NCBI GenBank assembly: GCA_016875695.1 | Contig: VGPB01000007.1 | Coordinates: 1 to 23,929, forward strand | Origin: Chloroflexota bacterium | GTDB taxonomy: Bacteria; Chloroflexota; Dehalococcoidia; UBA2979 | Length of the DNA: 23,929 nt | Direction: 5' to 3' | Shown here: one piece after another, positions 1 to 7,422 of the stretch | Layout of the letters: each line of letters starts with the position of its first letter | Numbering within the stretch: position 1 is the first letter of the stretch | The notes under the pieces: generated by a model | Seen by the model: the letters and a program-made list of their open reading frames with translations, nothing else | Databases searched by the model: none | Told to the model about the DNA's origin: nothing | Made by a program: the position numbers and the translations under genes

Positions 1-54
1 CGCCGCTGGCGCGCGCGGCGCGCCGCCGGCACGCCGGGCATTGAGGCAATCGCA

Positions 55-95
55 GGAGGCCGGCAGACGCCGAGCCTTCCTCCGGACCAGGGAGG
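55..95 (+). promoter_or_regulatory. Candidate leader structure over the ahcY ribosome-binding site
   Basis: The Shine-Dalgarno GGAGG (91-95) lies 6 nt before the ahcY GTG. CCTCC at 79-83 can pair with it across a 7-nt loop and hide it. The same CCTCC can instead pair with GGAGG at 55-59, extended by GGC (62-64) with GCC (74-76) around a 2x2 internal loop, which would free the Shine-Dalgarno. Two mutually exclusive helices are the layout of a translational switch. I see no match to the known SAH riboswitch core, and GC-rich DNA makes chance helices common, so this is only a candidate. Confidence 0.3.
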
Positions 96-101
96 CCACA
101 C

Positions 102-1385
102 GTGACCAGTACACCCCGGGTCGACGCCGCCGGCGACGTCGCCGACCGCGCGCTCGCGCAGGCCGGCGTGCGCCGCGTCGAGTGGGCGGCGCGCGAGATG
201 CCGGTGCTGCGCCAGATCCGCGAGCGCTTCGCGCAGCAGCGCCCGCTCGCGGGCGTACGCGTCGCGGCGTGCCTGCACGTCACCTCGGAGACCGCGAACC
301 TGATGCTCGCGCTGCGTGACGGGGGTGCCGACGTGCGCCTCGCGGCCTCGAACCCGCTGTCGACGCAAGACGAGGTCGCGGCCGCGCTCGCCGTCGAGTA
401 CGCCATCCCCACGTTCGCAATCAAGGGCGAAGACAACCCGACGTACTTCCGGCACCTCGCCGCGACCGTAGAGCACGCCCCCCAGCTCACGCTCGATGAC
501 GGCGCAGACCTCGTCGCATTACTGCACCGCGAGCGGCTGGATCTGCTCGCCGGCGTAGTCGCGGGCACCGAGGAGACGACGACAGGCGTCGTGCGGCTGC
601 GTGCGCTCGCGGCAGAAGGCAAGCTCGCGTACCCGATCGTCGCGGTGAACGAGGCCGACACCAAGCACATGTTCGACAACCGCTACGGGACGGGACAGTC
701 AACGCTCGACGGCATCACGCGCGCAACGAACATCCTGCTCGCCGGCAAGACGCTGGTCGTGTGCGGCTACGGCTGGTGTGGCAAGGGCGTCGCGTCCCGC
801 GCGCGCGGCATGGGCGCCCAGGTCATCGTGACCGAGGTGCAGCCGCTGCGCGCGCTCGAAGCCATCATGGACGGCTTCCGCGTCATGCCGATCGTCGAGG
901 CAGCGCGCCACGGCGACATCTTCGTGACGGTCACCGGCGACATCAACGTGATCGACGTCGCCGCATTCGACGTGATGCGCTCGGGCGCGGTGCTCGCGAA
1001 CTCCGGGCACTTCGACGCGGAGATCAACCTCGCGGCGCTCACCGGCATGACCGAGGGGCGGCGCACGCTGCGGCCATTCGTCGACGAGTACACGCTCGGC
1101 GACGGCCGCGAGATCGTCGTGCTCGCGGACGGGCGGCTCGTGAACCTCGGCGCCGCCGAGGGCCACCCCGCCTCCGTGATGGACATGTCGTTCGCGAACC
1201 AGGCGCTGTGCGTCGAGCACCTCACGCGCGAGCACGCGACGCTCGCGCCCGGCGTCTACGACGTGCCGAAGACCATCGACGAAGAGGTCGCGACGCTCAA
1301 GCTCGCCTCGATGGGCGTGCACATCGACACGCTCACCGAGGAGCAGGAGCGCTACATGCGCTCGTGGGAGCTCGGCACGCACTAG
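102..1385 (+). CDS. ahcY: S-adenosylhomocysteinase (adenosylhomocysteinase)
   Basis: This cytosolic NAD-dependent enzyme reversibly splits S-adenosylhomocysteine into adenosine and homocysteine, removing the product inhibitor of methyltransferases. It is 427 aa. The substrate region contains TEETTTG (156-162) and the K188/D192/N193 cluster in DTKHMFDNRYGTGQS. The Rossmann NAD loop is GYGWCGKG (222-229), and NSGHFDAEI (300-308) is also present. It lacks the roughly 40-residue insertion and the C-terminal KPDHYRY-type tail of proteobacterial and eukaryotic enzymes, so it is the short archaeal/Thermotoga-like form. The GTG start is chosen because GGAGG sits 6 nt upstream (91-95). It is first in a five-gene run and lies 34 nt before metK. 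Confidence 0.98.
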   Translation: MTSTPRVDAAGDVADRALAQAGVRRVEWAAREMPVLRQIRERFAQQRPLAGVRVAACLHVTSETANLMLALRDGGADVRLAASNPLSTQDEVAAALAVEYAIPTFAIKGEDNPTYFRHLAATVEHAPQLTLDDGADLVALLHRERLDLLAGVVAGTEETTTGVVRLRALAAEGKLAYPIVAVNEADTKHMFDNRYGTGQSTLDGITRATNILLAGKTLVVCGYGWCGKGVASRARGMGAQVIVTEVQPLRALEAIMDGFRVMPIVEAARHGDIFVTVTGDINVIDVAAFDVMRSGAVLANSGHFDAEINLAALTGMTEGRRTLRPFVDEYTLGDGREIVVLADGRLVNLGAAEGHPASVMDMSFANQALCVEHLTREHATLAPGVYDVPKTIDEEVATLKLASMGVHIDTLTEEQERYMRSWELGTH

Positions 1386-1386
1386 G

Positions 1387-1403
1387 CCGGAGCGGCGCTC
1401 CGG
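1387..1403 (+). other. Intercistronic stem-loop between ahcY and metK
   Basis: CCGGAG (1387-1392) pairs perfectly with CTCCGG (1398-1403) around the loop CGGCG. The helix begins directly after the ahcY stop and ends 4 nt before the metK Shine-Dalgarno (1408-1414). No T-tract follows, so it is not a convincing terminator. It could protect an mRNA 3' end or tune metK translation, but that is inference. Confidence 0.35.
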
Positions 1404-1419
1404 GCGCGGGGAGGTTCGC

Positions 1420-2658
1420 ATGTCTACGACATTCATGAGCGCGCCGTCGCTGATGCTCACCAGCGAATCGGTGACCGAGGGGCACCCGGACAAGGTATGC
1501 GACCAGATCTCGGACGCCGTGCTGGACGCGATGCTGCAGCAGGATCCGAGCTCACGCGTGGCGTGCGAGGCCGCCGTCAACACGGGCTTCGTGCTCATCT
1601 TCGGCGAGATCACAACGCGCGCGTACGTGGACCTGCAGGCGGTCGTGCGGCGCACGGTGCGCGAGATCGGCTACAACCAGTCCGACATCGGCTTCGACTG
1701 GGAGACGTGCGGCGTCATCTCCTCGCTCAAGGAGCAGTCGAGCGACATCGCGCAGGGCGTGAACCGCTCGCTCGAGGCGCGCCAGGCCGCCTTCGAGGTC
1801 GAGGCGCTCGACCTCGAAGGCGCAGGCGACCAAGGTATGATGATCGGCTTCGCGTGCTCGGAGACGGACGAGTACATGCCACTCACCACGGTGCTCGCGC
1901 ACCGCCTCGTGCGGCGGCTCGCCGACCTGCGCAAGACCGGCGAGCTCACGTACCTACGCCCGGACGGCAAGTCGCAGGTGACGGTCGAGTACGCGTACGG
2001 CGTGCCGAAGCGCATCGAGGCCGTCGTCGTCTCCACGCAGCACAACCCCGAGGTGAGCGAGGAGACCATCCGCCGCGACATGGAGCAGCTGGTGATCCGC
2101 CACGTCTGCCCCGCCGAGCTGATGCAAGACACCAAGATCTACGTGAACCCGACGGGGCGCTTCGTGAGCGGCGGACCGGCGTCCGACGCGGGGCTCACCG
2201 GGCGCAAGATCATCGTCGACAGCTACGGCGGCATCGCGCGCCACGGCGGCGGCGCGTTCAGCGGCAAGGATCCAAGCAAGGTCGACCGCTCCGCCGCGTA
2301 CGCCGCGCGCCATCTCGCCAAGAACGTGGTCGCCGCCGGCCTCGCCGAGCGGCTCGAGGTGCAGGTGTCGTACGCGATCGGCGTGGCCCACCCCACGTCG
2401 ATCGCGATCGAGACGTTCGGCACCGCCAACATCCCGGAGGCGGACATCGAGCGGCTGGTGCACGAGCACTTCGACCTGCGCCCGGCCGCGATCATCCAGC
2501 GCTTCGACCTGCGCCGGCCGATCTATCGCCAGGTCGCCGCGTACGGCCACTTCGGCCGCTCCGACCTCGACCTGCCGTGGGAACGCCTCGACGTCGTCGA
2601 CGCGCTACGCGCCGGCGCCGGCCTGCCGGCGGTGCGCCTGCAGCCGTTCACGGCATAG
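1420..2658 (+). CDS. metK: S-adenosylmethionine synthetase (methionine adenosyltransferase)
   Basis: This enzyme makes S-adenosylmethionine from ATP and methionine, releasing phosphate and pyrophosphate; the family works as a cytosolic tetramer needing Mg and K ions. It is 412 aa and carries GHPDK (21-25) in the N-terminal domain, FGE (61-63), the signature GAGDQG (134-139), and the phosphate-binding loop GGGAFSGKDPSKVDRS (276-291). The ATG is supported by GGGGAGG at 1408-1414 with 5-nt spacing. Methionines at residues 6 and 12 are alternative starts but lack such a site. Its place behind ahcY pairs synthesis of the methyl donor with recycling of its product. The 34-nt gap is too small for a SAM riboswitch. 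Confidence 0.98.
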   Translation: MSTTFMSAPSLMLTSESVTEGHPDKVCDQISDAVLDAMLQQDPSSRVACEAAVNTGFVLIFGEITTRAYVDLQAVVRRTVREIGYNQSDIGFDWETCGVISSLKEQSSDIAQGVNRSLEARQAAFEVEALDLEGAGDQGMMIGFACSETDEYMPLTTVLAHRLVRRLADLRKTGELTYLRPDGKSQVTVEYAYGVPKRIEAVVVSTQHNPEVSEETIRRDMEQLVIRHVCPAELMQDTKIYVNPTGRFVSGGPASDAGLTGRKIIVDSYGGIARHGGGAFSGKDPSKVDRSAAYAARHLAKNVVAAGLAERLEVQVSYAIGVAHPTSIAIETFGTANIPEADIERLVHEHFDLRPAAIIQRFDLRRPIYRQVAAYGHFGRSDLDLPWERLDVVDALRAGAGLPAVRLQPFTA

Positions 2659-2673
2659 GCGCGCGGCCAGCGC

Positions 2674-3774
2674 GTGCGCGCTATCGTGCTCGTGGGCGGC
2701 GAGGGCACGCGGCTGCAGCCGCTGACCTGGCGCACGCCCAAGCAACTCGTGCCCGTGCTCGGCCGTCCGCTGTTAGAGCACCTGCTGCTGCACCTGCGCG
2801 CGCACGGTGTCACGCATGTCACGCTCGCGCTCACGCGCACGCCGCTGGCCGCAGCCGTGCACGAGGCGTTCGCCGAGAGCGGCGCCCTCGACCTGACACT
2901 CGACTACGCGTACGAGGAGACGCCGCTCGGCTCCGGCGGCGCGATCGCCTCGATCGCCGGCGGCTGGGACGAGCCGTTCCTCGTCTGCAACGGCGACATC
3001 ATCACCGATCTCGACATCGCGGCGTTCGCCGCCGCGCACCGCGCGCGCGGCGCCGCGATCTCGATCGCGCTGCACGAGGTGGACGACCCATCCGGTTTCG
3101 GCGTTGTCGTGCTGGACGCAGCCAGCCGCATCACGCGCTTCGTCGAGAAGCCGCAGCGCGAGGAGGCCCCCTCGCGACTGGTAAACGCCGGCACGTGGCT
3201 CTTCGAGCCGAGTGCGATCGCCGCGCTCGACCCCACGCGCCCTCAGCACGCCGAGGACGAGCTGTTCCCGACGATGGCAGCCTCTGGCGGCCCGATCTAC
3301 GGCTTCGCCGGATCGCGCTACTGGCGCGACATCGGCAACCCGGATGCGTACCTACGCGTGAACCTGGAGCTCGTCGCGGGGGCGCTCCCCGCCCGCTTGC
3401 CGGCCGGCTGGCCGCCCGACGGCGTGCTCGCCGCCGACGGCGCGCGCATCGCGCCGGACGCGCACGTGCGCGCGCCCGTGCTGCTCGGCGCGAGCGTTGC
3501 CGTCGATGCCGGGGCGCGCATCGAGGGGCCCGCCATCGTCGGCGACGGCTCGCGCGTCGGGGCAGGCACGCTCGTGCGCCGGTCGGTACTGTGGGAGCGC
3601 GTGCAGATCGGACCCGGCGCCCGCGTCATCGACTGCGTGCTCGCCGACGGCGTGCACATCGGTGCCGGCGCCGAGGTCGACGGCGCGGTCGTCGCGCACG
3701 GCGCGCGCATCGCGGACGGCGCGCGCGTCACTCCGGGCAGCCGCATCCAGCCGGACGCGCTGGAGGGTGCATGA
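2674..3774 (+). CDS. Sugar-1-phosphate nucleotidyltransferase, probably mannose-1-phosphate guanylyltransferase
   Basis: It is predicted to join a nucleoside triphosphate and a hexose-1-phosphate into an NDP-sugar and pyrophosphate. The N-terminal Rossmann-like domain (about 1-230) has the nucleotide loop GGEGTRLQPLT (8-18), PKQLVPVLGRP (22-32), the metal-binding NGDI (106-109), FVEKP (156-160) and NAGTW (171-175). Residues about 245-366 are hexapeptide-like repeats (GARI, GARV, GAEV types) that should form a left-handed beta helix, as in GDP-mannose pyrophosphorylases of the MPG1 type. Context with a hexose phosphomutase and a phosphomannose isomerase favours GDP-mannose; glucose-1-phosphate specificity cannot be excluded. 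The GTG start is 15 nt after metK without a strong Shine-Dalgarno. Its stop overlaps the next gene as ATGA. Confidence 0.85.
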   Translation: MRAIVLVGGEGTRLQPLTWRTPKQLVPVLGRPLLEHLLLHLRAHGVTHVTLALTRTPLAAAVHEAFAESGALDLTLDYAYEETPLGSGGAIASIAGGWDEPFLVCNGDIITDLDIAAFAAAHRARGAAISIALHEVDDPSGFGVVVLDAASRITRFVEKPQREEAPSRLVNAGTWLFEPSAIAALDPTRPQHAEDELFPTMAASGGPIYGFAGSRYWRDIGNPDAYLRVNLELVAGALPARLPAGWPPDGVLAADGARIAPDAHVRAPVLLGASVAVDAGARIEGPAIVGDGSRVGAGTLVRRSVLWERVQIGPGARVIDCVLADGVHIGAGAEVDGAVVAHGARIADGARVTPGSRIQPDALEGA

Positions 3775-5201
3775 CGGAGATCCGCTTCGGCACGGACGGC
3801 TGGCGCGCGGAGATCGCGGAGGACTTCACGTTCGACAACGTGCGCGCCGTCGCGCAGGCCACCGCCGAGCACCTGCTGGGCACGGGAGCCGCCGCGCGCG
3901 GCATCGTCGTCGGCTACGACACGCGCTTTCTGTCGGCGTCGTTCGCCGCTGCGGTCGCCGAGGTGCTGGCCGCGAACGGCATCCGCGTCGCGCTCACTGC
4001 TGCCGCGGGCCCCACGCCGGCGCTCTCGCACGCGGTGATCGAGCGCAGCGCGGGCGGCGGCGTGATGATCACCGCCAGCCACAACCCCGCGCGCTGGAAC
4101 GGCTTCAAGCTCAAGGAGAGCTTCGGCGCGTCCTCGCCGCGCGATGTGACCGACGCGATCGAACGCGCGATCCCCGGCATCCGCGCCGAGGGTCGCGTGC
4201 GGCGGCTCGCCATCGGCGAGGCCGAGGCGCGCGGCCTCGCCGAGCGCTTCGACCAGCGGCCGACGTACCTCGCCGCGCTGCGCCGGCTCGTCGACGTCGA
4301 GGCGATCCGCTCGGCCGGCCTCAATGTGCTCGTCGATTCGATGTACGGCGCGGCGGGCGGCTACGTCGCGGAGCTGCTCGGCGGCGGCGCGACGCGCGTG
4401 GAGGAGCTGCACGGCGCGCGCAACCCCGCGTTCCCGGGCATGCGCGCGCCCGAGCCGATCGCGGCGAACCTCGGCGAGCAACTCGCCCAGCTCGCGCAGG
4501 GCGGTTACGACATCGGCCTGTCGAACGACGGCGACGCGGATCGCCTCGGCCTAGCGGACGAGCACGGCGTGTTCATCACGCAGCTGCAGGCGTTCGCGCT
4601 CCTCGCGCATTACCTCCTCAAGGTGCGCGGCGAGCGCGGGCCGTTGGTGCGCTCGGTCACCATGACGCGCATGGTCGACCGCCTCGGGGAGCACTACGGC
4701 TGCCCGGTGTACGAGACGCCGGTGGGCTTCGTGCACCTCGGCCCGAAGATGCGCGAGACCGACGCGCTGCTCGCCGGCGAGGAGTCGGGGGGGTACGCGA
4801 TCCGCGGGCACATCCCGGAGCGCGACGGCATCCTGTCAGGCCTGCTCATCCTCGAAGCGATCGTGCGCACCGGACAGCGGCCGTCCGAGCTGCTGCGCGC
4901 GCTGTACGCCGAGGTCGGCACGCACGAGTACGATCGGGTGGACATCACGCTGCGCCGCGACGAGCGCGACGCGATCCGCGAACGCGTCGCCGCGGCGCAG
5001 CCGCAGGAAATCGCGGGCCTACGCGTAACAGGTCGCGACCAGCTGGACGGCTACCGCTTCCAGCTCGAAGGCGGCTGGTGGCTGCTGATGCGCTTCAGCG
5101 GCACCGAGCCGCTGCTGCGCATCTACGCGGAGATGCCGACGATGGACCAGGTGCAGGCGGCGCTGGAGGCGGGGCAGACGATGTCGGGAGCGACGCTGTG
5201 A
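3771..5201 (+). CDS. Phosphoglucomutase/phosphomannomutase family protein
   Basis: This alpha-D-phosphohexomutase interconverts hexose 6- and 1-phosphates. It is 476 aa with the four classic loops: the phosphoserine loop TASHNP (101-106, Ser103), the Mg-binding DGDADR (253-258), the sugar-recognition GEESGG (336-341), and the phosphate-binding RFSGTEPLLR (441-450). The N-terminus MTEIRFGTDGWR is typical. The ATG lies in a 4-nt ATGA overlap with the upstream nucleotidyltransferase, and its TGA lies in a 4-nt GTGA overlap with the downstream isomerase. It should supply mannose-1-phosphate (or glucose-1-phosphate) to the upstream enzyme. Sequence alone does not fix the hexose preference. Confidence 0.95.
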   Translation: MTEIRFGTDGWRAEIAEDFTFDNVRAVAQATAEHLLGTGAAARGIVVGYDTRFLSASFAAAVAEVLAANGIRVALTAAAGPTPALSHAVIERSAGGGVMITASHNPARWNGFKLKESFGASSPRDVTDAIERAIPGIRAEGRVRRLAIGEAEARGLAERFDQRPTYLAALRRLVDVEAIRSAGLNVLVDSMYGAAGGYVAELLGGGATRVEELHGARNPAFPGMRAPEPIAANLGEQLAQLAQGGYDIGLSNDGDADRLGLADEHGVFITQLQAFALLAHYLLKVRGERGPLVRSVTMTRMVDRLGEHYGCPVYETPVGFVHLGPKMRETDALLAGEESGGYAIRGHIPERDGILSGLLILEAIVRTGQRPSELLRALYAEVGTHEYDRVDITLRRDERDAIRERVAAAQPQEIAGLRVTGRDQLDGYRFQLEGGWWLLMRFSGTEPLLRIYAEMPTMDQVQAALEAGQTMSGATL

Positions 5202-6277
5202 GCACGTACGACGCGGATCGCACGCTCGACGATCGCGACGTGATCGCGGCGATCGATCCCTCGGGCATGGCGGCGCTGATCGAGGGGCTGCCCGCGCAGA
5301 GCCGCGCGGCGTGGGAGGCCGGCCGCGCCTGGCCGCTGCCCGAGGGCTTCGCCGCACCGCAGCGCGTCGTGCTGCTCGGCATGGGCGGCTCGGCGATCGG
5401 CGCCGACGTGGCCGCCACACTCGCCGCACGTGTGGGCCGCGTGCCCGTGCAGGTCGTGCGCGGCTACGTGCCCCCCACCGTCGACGAACGCACGCTGCTC
5501 GTCGCGTGCTCGTACGCGGGCGAGACCGAAGAGACGCTCGAGGCCTTCCAACACGGGCTGCCGCAGGCCGGCATGCGCCTCGCGATCACGTCGGGCGGCC
5601 GTCTTGCGCGGCTCGGCGCGAGCATGGACTACGCGGTGTTCGGCTTCGAGTTCGCGGCGCCACCCCGTGCGGCGTTCGGCTGGGCGCTGTTCCCGCTGCT
5701 CGCGATCTTCGAACGCCTCGGCGTGCTCGCGCTCGCGCCCGGCGCCGTCGACGGCGCACTCGCCGAGCTCGAGCGGTGCGCCGAGGACTGGGGCCCGGAC
5801 GTGCCGGAGGAGCGCAACGCGGCGAAGCAGCTCGCGCGGCGCATCTCCGGCCGCGTGCCTGTGATCCTCGGACCGGACGTGCTCGAGGTGGCCGCACGAC
5901 GCTGGGCCGGCCAGCTGAACGAGAACGCAAAGCAATGGGCGCTCTTCGCCGCGCTGCCGGAGGCGGACCACAACCTGATCGTCGGCTTCCCCGGCCCCGA
6001 CAGCGCGCGCGACGCGCTGCACGTGCTGCTGCTCGACGCCGCCGCGCTGCATCCGCGCAACCGCCTGCGCGTGCGCCTCACCGCGCACGCGCTCGACGAG
6101 ACGGGCATGCCGCACGACGAGCTGCTGATCGACGGCACCGAGCCGCTCGACACGCTGTTGCGGGCGTGCTATCTCGCGGACTGGGTGTCGTTGTACACAG
6201 CCGTGCTCAACGGCGCCGACCCGTACCCGGTGCGCGTGATCGACTGGCTGAAGCAGTCGCTCGCGGCCGGCAGCTAG
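5198..6277 (+). CDS. Bifunctional phosphoglucose/phosphomannose isomerase
   Basis: It is predicted to interconvert fructose-6-phosphate with glucose-6-phosphate and mannose-6-phosphate. The 359-aa protein has two SIS-type sugar-isomerase domains. GMGGSAIGAD (61-70) is the phosphate loop. NENAKQ with Glu242, and His258 16 residues later in EADHN, match the catalytic Glu/His pair of archaeal enzymes of this family (Glu203/His219 of Pyrobaculum). DPYPVRVIDWLKQSL (341-355) is the typical C-terminus. The usual SYSGNT loop reads SYAGET (105-110), which loses one phosphate-contacting serine. The GTG start overlaps the upstream stop as GTGA. It is the last gene of the + strand operon. Confidence 0.93.
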   Translation: MSTYDADRTLDDRDVIAAIDPSGMAALIEGLPAQSRAAWEAGRAWPLPEGFAAPQRVVLLGMGGSAIGADVAATLAARVGRVPVQVVRGYVPPTVDERTLLVACSYAGETEETLEAFQHGLPQAGMRLAITSGGRLARLGASMDYAVFGFEFAAPPRAAFGWALFPLLAIFERLGVLALAPGAVDGALAELERCAEDWGPDVPEERNAAKQLARRISGRVPVILGPDVLEVAARRWAGQLNENAKQWALFAALPEADHNLIVGFPGPDSARDALHVLLLDAAALHPRNRLRVRLTAHALDETGMPHDELLIDGTEPLDTLLRACYLADWVSLYTAVLNGADPYPVRVIDWLKQSLAAGS

Positions 6278-6320
6278 CCGAACCTCGCTCATACCCCTCA
6301 CTCACGCGCGGCGGCGCTCA

Positions 6321-6353
6321 CAGCGTCTACGGTGGCGTGCACCGCCGACGCTG
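6321..6353. terminator. Stem-loop, candidate bidirectional terminator
   Basis: CAGCGTC (6321-6327) pairs with GACGCTG (6347-6353). Inside, CGGTG (6330-6334) pairs with CACCG (6340-6344) around the loop GCGTG, with small TA/CC internal mismatches. That gives 12 base pairs in 33 nt. It sits 44 nt past the isomerase stop. There is no T-run on either side, so it is not a classic Rho-independent terminator, though GC-rich genomes often use bare hairpins. Confidence 0.45.
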
Positions 6354-6414
6354 CGCGGCCAGCGTACTGCCGACATCGAGCAGCAGGCGCTGGAACTCCA
6401 GTCACGGTGGAGCG

Positions 6415-6431
6415 TGGGGGCGAAGCCCCCA
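6415..6431. terminator. Stem-loop, candidate terminator of the ribosomal operon
   Basis: TGGGGGC (6415-6421) pairs perfectly with GCCCCCA (6425-6431) around a GAA loop. It lies 57 nt past the rpsI stop on the - strand, and about 140 nt past the isomerase stop on the + strand. The stable 7-bp helix and its location support a terminator or mRNA 3'-end stabiliser. No T-tract is visible on either strand. Confidence 0.5.
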
Positions 6432-6487
6432 GGAGAGGGTGGGTGGCGGGGCCCCCAGCCCGGAGGGCCGTCAACTGAGCCCCCGCG

Positions 6488-6883
6488 CTAGCGCTTCGTG
6501 AACTGGGGAGCCTTGCGCGCGCGCTTGAGGCCAAACTTCTTGCGTTCCTTCTCGCGCGGGTCGCGCGTCAGCAGGCCCTGCGCGCGCAGCGGCTTCTTGT
6601 GCAGATCGTCCGCGACGACGAGCGCGCGCGCGATGCCCAGGCGGATCGCGCCGGCCCAGCCCGTGTTGCCGCCGCCCGCCACCTTCACCTGCACGTTGAA
6701 GCGGCGCTGTGTCTCGGTAGCGGCGAGCGGGCGCAGCAGGTCCTGCCGCGCCGACGCGCGCACGATCACCTCTTCGAGTGGCCGGCCGTTGACGACGACC
6801 GTACCCGTGCCCGGGAACAGCCGTACCCGCGCGACCGCGGCCTTGCGGCGGCCCAGGCCGTAGTAGTAGTGCTCAGTGGTCAT
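6488..6883 (-). CDS. rpsI: 30S ribosomal protein S9
   Basis: This small-subunit head protein has a C-terminal tail that reaches the P-site tRNA. It is 131 aa, the usual length. The N-terminal HYYYGLGRRKAAVARVRL and the terminal KRARKAPQFTKR, with the final Lys-Arg needed for tRNA contact, are both diagnostic, and the central GGG..GWAGAIRLGIARAL motif is present. ATG follows an AGGAGA site on the - strand. It is the last gene of the ribosomal cluster, 38 nt after rplM, as in the common rplM-rpsI pair. Confidence 0.99.
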   Translation of the reverse strand: MTTEHYYYGLGRRKAAVARVRLFPGTGTVVVNGRPLEEVIVRASARQDLLRPLAATETQRRFNVQVKVAGGGNTGWAGAIRLGIARALVVADDLHKKPLRAQGLLTRDPREKERKKFGLKRARKAPQFTKR

Positions 6884-6921
6884 CGACGGCTCTCCTGGCT
6901 GTGCAGCGCGGATGCGGGCGG

Positions 6922-7422
6922 CTATTGGGCGGCGGTGGTGCGCTGGCGGGCGCGCGCGCCCGTGCCCGCGCGCACCTGCGCCTCGTGCGGATGGGTGGGC
7001 CCGGAGTACACCTTGAGGTGCCGGAACAGCTCGCGCCCGAGCGAGCCCTTCGGCAGCATGCCTCGCACCGCCCGCTCGACGACACGCCGCGCGTCACGCT
7101 CGAGCTGATCGCGCACGCTGCGCTCGCGCAACCCGCCCGGGTAGCCGGAGTGGCGGTAGTACACCTTTTGCTCGGCCTTCTGCCCGGTGAGCGCGATCTG
7201 GCGTGCGTTCACGATCACCACGAAATCGCCCATCGGCAGGTGCGGCTCGTACGTCGGCTTGTGCTTGCCCATCAGCAGCCGCGCGGCCTCGCCGGCGAGG
7301 CGCCCGAGCGGCCGCTGATTCGCGTCGAGCACGTGCCAGCGCCGGTCCATCGAGCCGGCATGCAGCCGGAACGTCTTCGTGGTCGCGTGCTTATTCGCCG
7401 TCGGCGAAGGCGTCGTCGTCAT
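6922..7422 (-). CDS. rplM: 50S ribosomal protein L13
   Basis: This is an early-assembling large-subunit protein. It is 166 aa against about 145 in most bacteria. The core starts at about residue 26 (DRRWHVLDA) and includes GRLAGEAARLLMGKHKPTY, YYRHSGYPGG, the family signature region VRGMLPKGSLGR, and THPHEAQ. The extra length is a Thr/Ser-rich N-terminal lead of about 14 residues and a basic C-terminal tail (GTGARARQ...). The ATG at 7422 has a GAGGA-like site upstream and is the only ATG/GTG before residue 25. This places its first 32 nt inside the 3' end of truA. Confidence 0.97.
   Translation of the reverse strand: MTTTPSPTANKHATTKTFRLHAGSMDRRWHVLDANQRPLGRLAGEAARLLMGKHKPTYEPHLPMGDFVVIVNARQIALTGQKAEQKVYYRHSGYPGGLRERSVRDQLERDARRVVERAVRGMLPKGSLGRELFRHLKVYSGPTHPHEAQVRAGTGARARQRTTAAQ

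Larger units (their letters stand above)
6278..6487. other. Convergent intergenic region
   Basis: These 210 nt separate the ends of the isomerase gene (+) and rpsI (-). No plausible gene is present. The region holds two perfect or near-perfect stem-loops (6321-6353 and 6415-6431) and a G/C-block-rich stretch (6410-6470) with further self-complementary runs such as GGGGCCCC. Its likely role is two-way transcription termination. The block-like structure also resembles dispersed intergenic repeats, which cannot be tested from a single window. Confidence 0.6.

Noticed and set aside
1..44. Possible tail of an upstream + strand gene ending in a TGA at 42-44, or another frame ending at 103-105 in a GTGA overlap with ahcY
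   Set aside because: The short Arg/Ala-rich peptides match nothing I recognise, and all three + frames are open for much of this stretch. A strong hairpin (GGCGCGC 8-14 with GCGCGCC 18-24) may instead be intergenic. It cannot be decided from the window.
1..101. Known SAH or SAM riboswitch upstream of ahcY/metK
   Set aside because: I could not find the conserved core sequences of these riboswitches, and the ahcY-metK gap (34 nt) is too short. Only the generic alternative hairpins are reported.
1497..5201. Very long open frames overlapping the real genes (for example the stretch of this frame before 3771, and others on the opposite strand)
   Set aside because: They are Arg/Ala/Pro-rich translations of GC-rich DNA in the wrong frame, with no recognisable domains. 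Each overlaps a gene with clear family motifs.
6278..6487. Small gene in the convergent gap
   Set aside because: No start with a ribosome-binding site and no credible protein; the region is dominated by hairpins.
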